NCBI GenBank assembly: GCA_009787745.1
Contig: WQST01000029.1
Span: forward strand, 1 to 16,047
Source: Lachnospiraceae bacterium
GTDB taxonomy: Bacteria; Bacillota; Clostridia; Lachnospirales; Lachnospiraceae
Direction of reading: 5' to 3'
DNA length: 16,047 nt
A model generated the notes under the pieces. The model searched no databases, was not told where the DNA came from, and worked only from the letters and a program-made list of their open reading frames with translations. Numbering within the stretch: position 1 is the first letter of the stretch; each line of letters opens with the position of its first letter. The translations under genes and the position numbers were made by a program. This document shows, one piece after another, positions 7,608 through 15,400 of this stretch.

Positions 7608-8141
7608 CGCAATCATGATTAACAGTCCGCCCCCGACATAGCCTGCCCGTTTGCCGAAAAAGAAACCCGCATTACCGCCGCCGTAAGTTCCGAGCGTCGC
7701 CATGACGAACACAACAATAAAGAATACCGGCATTGAAACATACATGTTTGCATGTTGTGCCGCCAAAACAACTCCGACAATCAAGGCGTCAATACTTGTC
7801 GCAATCGCTTGTGTCAATAATAGATGCGCTGACATTTCCGAAGTTTTTTCTTCGCCTTTTCTTATTGTTTCCCAAATCAGCTTAGTACCGATTAGCCCAA
7901 GTAAAACAAAAGCAATCCACCGTGCGTACCGATCAAGAAAATCATTACCCAAAAGCTCACCGATGAAAAACCCGATTAAGGGCATGGTAACATGGAAAAG
8001 CCCAAAAGCGAAACCGACAATATAAGCGGCTTTTAATTTATATCTTTTTCCTGTATGTAATGTAATTCCAATTGCCACTGATGCCATAAAAGCATCCGTA
8101 CCGACGCCAATAGCCAGCAAAATAATTGTGCCTAAATCCAT
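7587..8141 (-). CDS. mntP: Manganese efflux pump MntP
   Basis: This is a 184-residue, six-helix membrane protein of the MntP (formerly YebN) family, which exports Mn2+ and protects against manganese excess. The fold is an internal duplication. The two half-site motifs are visible as GVGTDAFMASVAIG (with D16) and AIATSIDALIVGV (with D118), whose acidic residues are expected to line the ion path. A charged cytoplasmic stretch (RKGEEKTSEMS, about 94-104) separates the halves, as is usual. The start at 8141 has a modest GGCGG site at 8148-8152. A promoter with an embedded dyad lies immediately upstream. It converges on the GAF kinase and lies 69 bases downstream of the acyltransferase gene on the same strand, with no obvious functional link to either. 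Confidence 0.92.
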   Translation of the reverse strand: MDLGTIILLAIGVGTDAFMASVAIGITLHTGKRYKLKAAYIVGFAFGLFHVTMPLIGFFIGELLGNDFLDRYARWIAFVLLGLIGTKLIWETIRKGEEKTSEMSAHLLLTQAIATSIDALIVGVVLAAQHANMYVSMPVFFIVVFVMATLGTYGGGNAGFFFGKRAGYVGGGLLIMIAFRALLL

Positions 8142-8153
8142 TTGTAACCGCCG

Positions 8154-8183
8154 ATTATATTAGTCACTAATAGATTATGTCAG
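8154..8183 (-). promoter_or_regulatory. mntP promoter with an overlapping 7-1-7 operator-like dyad
   Basis: Read on the minus strand, CTGACA (8183-8178, one mismatch to consensus) and a perfect TATAAT (8159-8154) are 18 bases apart. The perfect dyad TATTAGT-N-ACTAATA spans 8158-8172, covering most of the spacer and the start of the -10 box, where a bound repressor would block transcription. The 7-1-7 geometry is that of Fur-family sites, but the bases do not match the Fur, PerR or MntR consensus I know. The leader would be only about 6 bases, so there is no room for a manganese riboswitch. One perfect 7-1-7 dyad is expected by chance in 16 kb; its position is the evidence. Confidence 0.5.
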
Positions 8184-8210
8184 AATATCTAAATTGTAAG
8201 TTGTACTATT

Positions 8211-10160
8211 CTACGTATCCGCATTCTCCAATGCCGCCATAATACAATCGGCATACAAATTAGCGGCATCCTGACCGCGTAAATGCACTTTATCAACAGC
8301 CAACAGCTTTACTTGCGAACCGATTGTTTCGCTCCAATCAGCGATTGTAATAAAATCATATATTTCCGGTAAAGTCCGCATCCATGCCGTTATTTCTTTA
8401 GTTTCTTGCGCGTTTGCATTATCGCGCCCATCGAACGGCGTGACCAAAATGAGTTTTTGTCCGGGATTCACGGCTTCTATCATCTTGGTAAAGAGGCTCT
8501 CATAATGCTTGGTTCCGTTAGTACCGAAGGCGACCACGATATATTCGCCGAGTTCATTCAGTTCTTGCATTTCGATTAATAATGCCAACCCATCTTTCAC
8601 CGAACGTCCGATACTTGCATTAACAGTACTATTCGGCAGTAATTCCATAATCGCCGATTGGGCGCCTAATAATACGGAATCACCGATTATCGTAATATTA
8701 TCGTAAGTATAGGGGACGTCGTCAAGCGGTATACCCTCCGTCGGATCGGGTTTGTCGGGCGGCGTCTCTTCAATAGGCGGTTCAACTTTTTTAAGCGGTT
8801 GCTCTTTCGGCAATTCTTTAGCCGCCGCTTCCTCAATCCCTATATCAACTTCGCTGCTAACAATAATCGACGGAGCATTATCACTTAACAACTTTTGTGT
8901 CATATAAAAAACATGTTCTACATCATGATTCACATAATTGGCGATAAAATCCGCTTCAATACTGGTGATGGCGGGCGCTCTGTATACCGCCGTTCCGCCG
9001 AGAACCATTGAAATAATTACCGCTCCGGCAACAAATTTACCCAATATGTTTTTGCGTTCAAATATCTTAACCTTATCAACCCGATAATACATCAAGGCGG
9101 AAAAGAAGAGTGTAACTGCTAAAGTCAAAACCGCAACTTGCATATGTTCAAAAATCAATGCGGAAAAGATGATATAAAAAGGCCAATGGTACAAATAAAT
9201 ATTAAACGACATTCCCGCTAAAGCTTTTATCGGGCGCGGTTCTTTTATATAAAGCGGTGTTGCGCGGCTTAGGTAATTGGTCAATAGAATAAGCACCGCG
9301 GTTAGTAGGGCGGCGAATAAAAACCCATAACGGTGCATCAGCGCATCGGAAAATGCATATTGCGTGGCGCCATACAGAATCACAGATGCTGAAATGACGC
9401 AGATACAGATAACAGCGATTATGCTTGCTTTATTTCCCGTGTTACGAATAGTTCGCTTATTATTGCAGGCGGAAGATCTAAGGGCGATTACCGCGGCTGC
9501 CATCGAACCAAAAGCGAAGGGGAAGAAACGCGCAAAAGTGTTAAAATATATTGTATCCGTCATAACCCCATTCGTAAATAAAAACTGCATATAAAGGAAT
9601 GACATAAGTGCAGAAATAACGGAAATAATCAGGATTGCCCACTTAAAGAAAGCAAAGCGTTCGCTGAGTTTCGCCGAAATAATAAATTTCATTAAACGCA
9701 TAACGAAAGCGCATATTATCCCCCATATAATATAAAACTGCATGGACACAGCCAGCGACCATGTATGTAAATAGATTGAAGGAATTAAACGTGACTCATA
9801 ACTGTTACCGCTAAAAATCTCGAACCAGTTTGTCGTCAGGGTAAGAGTTGCAATAGTTTGCTTCGCAATCCCCACCGATATATCAGGCGGTACCAATATG
9901 AGTAATGGAAGCGTAAAAATCACCGCATAGAATAAAGGTACCATAATTCTTAGAAAGCGGCGCTTGAGGAATTTATGCAGAGAAAAATTATTCTTTTTTT
10001 GGATTTCTTCGATTATATTAACGGTAATCAGAAAGCCGGAGATGGTGAAGAAAATATCCACACCCAGAAAACCGCCCGGAAACCACCTGTAAAACAAATG
10101 ATAACCAAGAACAAGGAAAAGACCATAAACGCGTACTCCATCTAACCATTTTATCTGCAT
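8211..10160 (-). CDS. OatA-like membrane O-acyltransferase with C-terminal SGNH domain
   Basis: The protein is 649 residues from the ATG at 10160. An acyltransferase-3 membrane domain with roughly ten helices covers about 1-405; GYHLF near the N-terminus carries the conserved His21, followed by GGFLGVDIFFTISGFLIT. A Pro/Glu-rich tether follows (about 435-480). Then comes an SGNH hydrolase-type domain with IGDSVLLGA (nucleophile Ser495), SIGRS, FGTNG and DKVHL (D623/H626). This architecture matches enzymes that move acetyl groups across the membrane onto peptidoglycan or other surface glycans, giving lysozyme resistance in known cases; the substrate here is inferred. The frame is open back to an ATG at 10253, but the predicted promoter makes that start unlikely. 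GTG at 10169, with AAAGGG 6 bases upstream, is a real alternative to the ATG at 10160, whose own site is GGTGA. Confidence 0.88.
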   Translation of the reverse strand: MQIKWLDGVRVYGLFLVLGYHLFYRWFPGGFLGVDIFFTISGFLITVNIIEEIQKKNNFSLHKFLKRRFLRIMVPLFYAVIFTLPLLILVPPDISVGIAKQTIATLTLTTNWFEIFSGNSYESRLIPSIYLHTWSLAVSMQFYIIWGIICAFVMRLMKFIISAKLSERFAFFKWAILIISVISALMSFLYMQFLFTNGVMTDTIYFNTFARFFPFAFGSMAAAVIALRSSACNNKRTIRNTGNKASIIAVICICVISASVILYGATQYAFSDALMHRYGFLFAALLTAVLILLTNYLSRATPLYIKEPRPIKALAGMSFNIYLYHWPFYIIFSALIFEHMQVAVLTLAVTLFFSALMYYRVDKVKIFERKNILGKFVAGAVIISMVLGGTAVYRAPAITSIEADFIANYVNHDVEHVFYMTQKLLSDNAPSIIVSSEVDIGIEEAAAKELPKEQPLKKVEPPIEETPPDKPDPTEGIPLDDVPYTYDNITIIGDSVLLGAQSAIMELLPNSTVNASIGRSVKDGLALLIEMQELNELGEYIVVAFGTNGTKHYESLFTKMIEAVNPGQKLILVTPFDGRDNANAQETKEITAWMRTLPEIYDFITIADWSETIGSQVKLLAVDKVHLRGQDAANLYADCIMAALENADT

Positions 10161-10257
10161 ATGTATCACCAAAATCCCTTTCGTACAACCAATTCCTATC
10201 GAATATGTTTCTCCTCCCGGCTCAGTTCTTGACACAATTTTGTACATCTGCATCTAT

Positions 10258-10286
10258 ATTATAACATGAAACACCTGATTATACAA
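10258..10286 (-). promoter_or_regulatory. Promoter of the acyltransferase gene
   Basis: On the minus strand, a perfect TATAAT (10263-10258) preceded by TGT forms an extended -10 box. TTGTAT (10286-10281) sits 17 bases upstream as a weak -35. Transcription would start near 10251, giving a leader of about 80-90 bases. That leader also contains a GGGAGGAG at about 10213-10220 with no suitably placed start codon after it. Confidence 0.55.
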
Positions 10287-10478
10287 AATTTTCCCATGCC
10301 ATTAAAGCCATTAAAGAAAAATAATATATTGACTGAAATAGCCAATTTTGCACACTAAGGAATAACTGGCATAAACTTATGTCTTTTTGAGTGAAACATT
10401 TTCTGCTTTAATATTGATGTTTTGACGCATTGAAAAAGGTTTAAATTTTTATCAAGAAAGTATCATATGAAAAAATAT

Positions 10479-10507
10479 TTGATTTAAGTAAAAATTAGAT
10501 ATATAAT
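10479..10507 (+). promoter_or_regulatory. Promoter of the ATPase/nuclease-like cassette
   Basis: TTGATT (10479-10484) and a perfect TATAAT (10502-10507) are 17 bases apart, so transcription would start near 10514. GGAAGG at 10526-10531 is then the ribosome binding site for the ATG at 10540. Such a close match to the vegetative consensus suggests constitutive expression of the cassette, though the region is AT-rich, which raises the chance of accidental matches. Confidence 0.6.
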
Positions 10508-10539
10508 AATTTTAGTTATATGTTTGGAAGGATTAATAA

Positions 10540-11835
10540 ATGACACTAAATATTAATAATTTTGCAAAAATTAAACAGGCAGAGATTATAGTTGATGGCA
10601 TCACTGTAATTGCCGGAGAAAACAATACGGGTAAAAGTACAGTTGGGAAGATAGTTTTTTCATTATTCAACTCAATTTCAGGCATTGAAGATAAAATACT
10701 TAATAAAAGGAAAAGTGAAATCTTTGGATATTTAGTGAAAACAATAAGGAATCATATAATTCAATATAAGAATCTCAAAAATACGTATGATCATGATGCT
10801 TATAGATTAGTAGCCAAAATCGCCAGACAAATTTCCGAGAAGATAAATATTCAAGAAGATTTAAACAGCGAACAAATATATAATATTATCTTTGAAATTT
10901 TAGAGTCAATATTTACTGAAAATAAAATCGAAGGCGCAAAAGAATTATGCGATTCGATCCATTTGCAAATTATGGAAATAATTAATATACCTGGATATAA
11001 TATTGTTTTGGAATTATTAACGCGATATTTTAATGAAGTTTTTCATGGTCAACTCAATTCTCTTTGTAATTCGAATGATTTAGCAATTCTTAACTTGAAT
11101 GTTAATAAAAAGAATATTGAGTTAAATTTCAATGACAATCAATGTACTAATTTTAAACCTGAAATTTTACTTTTGCATAAAGCAATTTATATTGATAATC
11201 CATTCATCATCGATGAGTTAAATTATCAAGATGAGCCAAATGATATAAGGGAACATTTTCTTAAAAATCTATTGAGTTCTACAAATGAAGATGTTATGGA
11301 TGGTATTTTTGAGACTGTTCTTGCCAAAGAGAAACTACACGAAATCAACCAAGCATTACAATTAATTGTTAAAGGGAAAATATCAATAAAAGATGATGAT
11401 TTTTGCTTGGAACAAGAAGAATTTAGTCAACCGCTGTTCTTTAACAATCTTTCGACTGGTATTAAGTCATTTATAATTATTAAGTTGTTGATTGAGAAAG
11501 CTTTGATTAAAGAAAAAGATGTAATTATTTTAGATGAACCGGAAATACATTTGCATCCCAGTTGGCAGATTGCATATGCTGAACTAATTGTTTTATTACA
11601 GAAAAAATTTGATTTATCAATCATTGTCACAACACACAGCCCTTATTTTTTGGACGCAATTAATTTGTATTCACAAAAACACGAAATTGATAAAAGGGTC
11701 AATTTCTATTTATCTCACATGGAAGATAAATGCGTTGAAATGAAGAATGTCGGAAGCGATATTGATCTAATTTATCAGAAAATGACTACGCCGATATCTA
11801 TTCTTGAAACATTACGATATGAAATAAATAATTAA
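10540..11835 (+). CDS. ABC-like AAA ATPase (OLD/AAA_21 type), putative defence ATPase
   Basis: The protein is 431 residues, without membrane segments. Walker A GENNTGKST is at residues 26-34. An ABC-signature-like LSTGIKSF begins at 304. Walker B IILDEPEIHLHP has D332/E333, and a switch histidine is in TTHSP (H366). The N-terminal LNINNFAKIKQAEI and the DEPEIHLHP...THSP layout place it in the SMC/RecF-like ATPases that drive several phage-defence systems. The middle, about residues 50-300, is helical and poorly recognisable and would be the insertion between the ATPase halves. No TOPRIM or other nuclease motif is evident on this chain. It has its own promoter, is AT-richer than its surroundings (for example 12 G+C of 60 at 11101-11160), and is followed after 9 bases by its probable partner. 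Confidence 0.85.
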   Translation: MTLNINNFAKIKQAEIIVDGITVIAGENNTGKSTVGKIVFSLFNSISGIEDKILNKRKSEIFGYLVKTIRNHIIQYKNLKNTYDHDAYRLVAKIARQISEKINIQEDLNSEQIYNIIFEILESIFTENKIEGAKELCDSIHLQIMEIINIPGYNIVLELLTRYFNEVFHGQLNSLCNSNDLAILNLNVNKKNIELNFNDNQCTNFKPEILLLHKAIYIDNPFIIDELNYQDEPNDIREHFLKNLLSSTNEDVMDGIFETVLAKEKLHEINQALQLIVKGKISIKDDDFCLEQEEFSQPLFFNNLSTGIKSFIIIKLLIEKALIKEKDVIILDEPEIHLHPSWQIAYAELIVLLQKKFDLSIIVTTHSPYFLDAINLYSQKHEIDKRVNFYLSHMEDKCVEMKNVGSDIDLIYQKMTTPISILETLRYEINN

Positions 11836-11844
11836 GGAAGATAC

Positions 11845-12429
11845 ATGACCGATAAAATTATAGCTAATTTGCATTATCTATTTGAAGAGTGCATTTGCAC
11901 AATAAAAAAAGCTTCAAAAGGTGGTATGTCACAACAGCCGATGACCGATAGCTGGCTTAAAGTTGTTAATTTTGACAAAATGGCTAAAATATATTCAAAA
12001 AATATAAAAGTTTCTATATTACCGTCATCTAATGATGCTCTTTATATTTGTCCTAATGAACAATGGTTTTTTATTGAGTTTAAAGATGGTTCTATAGACA
12101 AAGCTCATATATATAGAAAAATATATGATAGTTTAATCATCTTGATAGAGTTAGGTATTATTCCCGATTTTAATTTTGTACGTGATCATATCAGTTATAT
12201 ATTAGTCTATAATAGCGAAAAATTGAAAGAGCAAGAAGCCCAAAATCGCGATCGGATTTTTGAATATATTAGTGATTTAGCAAAAGATGAGGTCAAATTA
12301 TTTGGCATAGAAAAATTTGAAAAATATTTATTTAAGAAAGCACATACATATTCAAAAGTACAATTTGAAGAAAAATTTATTAATGTTATGGAAGAGCAGG
12401 AAAATTTAGCTATTAAAGATTCACAGTGA
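11845..12429 (+). CDS. Small protein paired with the ATPase; possible PD-(D/E)XK nuclease
   Basis: I do not recognise this 194-residue protein as a named family. AAGGAAG (11834-11840), overlapping the ATPase stop, is its ribosome binding site, so the two are translationally close and surely co-transcribed. In the middle, SSNDALYI (D64) is followed by WFFIEFKDG (E78, K80). D-x13-E-x-K between two hydrophobic strands is the arrangement of a PD-(D/E)XK nuclease core, but an upstream acidic residue and the full fold cannot be confirmed by eye. The rest is charged and helical, ending in KVQFEEKFINVMEEQE. There is no HNH, TOPRIM, helicase or transmembrane signature. Alternatives are a non-catalytic partner or a regulator of the ATPase. 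Confidence 0.7.
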   Translation: MTDKIIANLHYLFEECICTIKKASKGGMSQQPMTDSWLKVVNFDKMAKIYSKNIKVSILPSSNDALYICPNEQWFFIEFKDGSIDKAHIYRKIYDSLIILIELGIIPDFNFVRDHISYILVYNSEKLKEQEAQNRDRIFEYISDLAKDEVKLFGIEKFEKYLFKKAHTYSKVQFEEKFINVMEEQENLAIKDSQ

Positions 12430-12489
12430 CCAGCGTAGAAATGAGTTGAAATCACATGACTCAAATAAAAGCGAAGCGAGAATAATAAA

Positions 12490-15400
12490 ATGAGGAAACG
12501 AAAACCTCGGAAAATACCGTCTCTCAATGGGGTCGTTATAACCGCGATGTTCTCAGTTATAGCTGTATTTGCCGCGATGATTTTGTTTGTGTCGAATCTT
12601 TTGTTTACACAAAGCATCGAAAACGCAAAAGCCGAGGACATAAAGAATGCCACCCAAATATCTATTTCCCTTAAGGATAACTTAAACAGTATGTCGCAGT
12701 TGCTTAGGTTAATTCAGCATTCCTTTGCGGAAATTGATCTTAGGTCAAGGACGGAAACCGCAAGTACTCTGACGGACAGAATTTTGATGTCCATTTTGAA
12801 TGTGAAACCCGATGTTCACAGCGCTTGGGCAATATTTTCTAAAGGCGTATACCTTGAAGACGAGCTTTATATTCGTGAATATGTAAGGCAAGACGGTGAG
12901 GTCGTCGAAGGAGTTAGTTTAAACCATGAGGGTATCCTGGAAGACCACGACAGCGCACCGTGGTATTACGAGCCGCTTAATACGGGCAATACCTATTTTA
13001 CGGCGGCTGAACTTTACAAGTACACCGTTGATAGCGAAGCAGTTTATGCCGCGACGATTAGTATGCCGATATTTATTAATGGAGAAATCCTCGGCGTTTG
13101 CGGCATTGACATATTATACAGCGATACGATGGAGATGATTAACAATCTTCACAATTGGCAAAACAGGGTCGTTATGTTGTTTAACGAGGAACTAGCGATA
13201 CTCCATGCCTTCGATAGTCATCTAATCAACAAAAATATTGCCGATTTTTCATATGAGGATTTAAGCAGTATCCGTGACGCGGTGAACCGTGGCGAGGTAT
13301 ACGCTCAGGAATCCATTTCTCCGATTATCAACGAAAAAGTGTTTTTGCACATTCTGCCGATTCCATTCAATGTCGATTCCCATCAGCAGACCTTGTATTT
13401 GCTCATCGGTACACCGTTAAGCCAGCTTAATGCGGAAGCGAATAATATTATTGCCACAATTGTTTTAGTAAGTTTTGTTTGCATTATGCTGATTCCCGGA
13501 ATAATCTTTATCAACGTGAACAGGCTGGTTAAACCGCTTAAGGATTTAGCGAGCTTTTCACAACAGATTGCGGCAAACGATTCTCAGGACAACATATTTG
13601 ACATGTCAGAATATTCCATAAGCCCCAAAAATGAAATTTATAAATTGTGGTATGCCTTCAACGAAATGCTGTTAGCATTAAGAAAAAACCTGCGTACTGT
13701 CGAGGAACGTGTCGAAGAACGGACAAGGGATTTTGCAAAGCTTAATAATTATGTCGAACTGCTTATAAATGGGACTTCAACAATATATTTTCTGATGGAT
13801 CAGGATTTATCGGTACTATATTGCAGCAGAAGATATATGGACCTCATGTATATAAACGATATGTCGGAAATAATCGGCAAATCATTCCGTGATATCAATA
13901 AAAATATGATCAAAGGCGATGCTTACGACCGCTACAAGAACCGAATATCACGGGTACTCTCAGGAGAAGATAATATTATTGAAGACGATATCATTACATG
14001 GCCCAATGGTGAAATCTGTTTATATCGGATTCTCATTAAGCTGATTAAGGATGACAATAATAACTTTGAAGGCATTTCGATCATTTTACGAGATCTGACT
14101 GATGTAAGGATTGAGGAATCCGATCATCGTATGAACGATATGCTGTATTCCTCGCAAATGCCTTGTTTGGCATGGGATGAAAAAGGCAACATTGTTGCGT
14201 TTAACAAATTGGCGGCCTTGATGTTTGACCTATCGGAAGATTTGTCCTGTGAACACTTTAACGAACTGTATTTTTCCGCGATTCAGCCGAAGTTACAATT
14301 TGACGACAGCAAAACAGGGAATTCGATGAACGAGTTTTTGCGTGAAGCTTTTGATAAAGGCTTTTCACAATTTACAGGCCGCTTAGTAAGGCAAGACGGA
14401 ACACTGATGTTCGTCAGTGTGACAGCCGCCCGTATCGCGTGGATATCAGGTTATCGGATTATCACATACCTTCATGATACAACCGAACTGATGAAAAGAG
14501 AAGAGTCCGCCAAAAAGACCAACGAACGGACGAGAATTATGCTTGATGCCGCGCCGCTTTGTATCTACTTTTTAACCAGAGACGGCATGTGTATCGACTG
14601 CAATAAAGAAACCGTAGCTTTATTCGGGCTGTCAAGCAAGAAGGAGTTTTTTAAACGATACATTGAAATATCACCTGAATACCAGCCTAACGGAAGACGT
14701 TCTAATGAACTTCGGCTTGAAATTCTGGAAATGGTTTTTCAAGAAGGCGCCGCTAACTTTGAGTGGAACCATATCAATATGAGCGGTGAGTTAATCCCAT
14801 GCGATATCACACTTATCCGGACACAATACCAAGATGAAGACGCCATCTTGGTATACGCGCGCGATTTACGCGAAGTTAAAGCAAAAGAACAGCAGCTTAA
14901 GGAAATCGCCGCAAAAGAACAGGAAGCGGAAGTAAAAATGAAAGCGGCGCAGGTCGCTAATGAAACGAAAAGCCGTTTTCTGGCGGACATGAGCCACGAA
15001 ATCCGCACACCAATGAATGCTGTCTTGGGTATGTCGGAATTGCTTCTTCAGGATAATCTGAACAAACGTCAGTTAGGTCATGTTCTGGATATTAAGACAT
15101 GCGCGATGTCGCTTCTTGATATAATTAACGATATTTTGGACGTTTCGAAGATCCAGTCGGGAAAGTTCACCCTAGTACCGATTCATTATGATTTTAGTAT
15201 TATGATTGATAATATCGGGTCAATCGTACAATTTCTAGTCGAAGACAAAAACATTGATTTCAGATTGACAATGCCTGAGCAAGGACCTGTCTATCTGTAC
15301 GGAGACAATGTAAGACTTCGTCAGGTGCTTCTTAATCTGCTGGGCAACGCGGTTAAATTTACTGTTAACGGTCATGTCGAGTTAGCGGTAGATTTTACCG

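Larger units (their letters stand above)
10161..10539. other. Divergent intergenic region, AT-rich
   Basis: This 379-base stretch lies between the leftward acyltransferase and the rightward ATPase. It holds the acyltransferase leader and promoter, the ATPase promoter, and a 9-base tandem repeat CCATTAAAG (10299-10316). I see no open frame with a ribosome binding site, no RNA gene and no clear terminator. It marks the left edge of the AT-rich block. Confidence 0.6.

Noticed and set aside
8142..8210. A yybP-ykoY manganese riboswitch upstream of mntP
   Set aside because: The space is too short and the characteristic structured core is absent; a promoter and dyad occupy it instead.
10161..10253. 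Extended start of the acyltransferase at 10253
   Set aside because: A perfect extended -10 box lies at 10258-10263, so transcription would begin at about this ATG. The extra 31 residues do not look like the family, whose proteins begin close to the first membrane helix.
10299..10316. Tandem CCATTAAAG as a regulatory iteron or attachment site
   Set aside because: Only two short AT-rich copies are present, with no partner copy at the right boundary near 12430, so chance is adequate.
10540..12429. Naming the cassette Septu, Gabija or PARIS
   Set aside because: The ATPase shows no TOPRIM domain as in GajA, and the partner shows neither HNH (PtuB), UvrD helicase (GajB) nor the TOPRIM-like DUF4435 of AriB.
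12207..12653. A 148-codon minus-strand frame spanning the end of the small cassette gene and the start of the third kinase
   Set aside because: It overlaps two plus-strand genes with good support, has low-complexity Ser/Phe/Ile-rich content, and no recognised motif.
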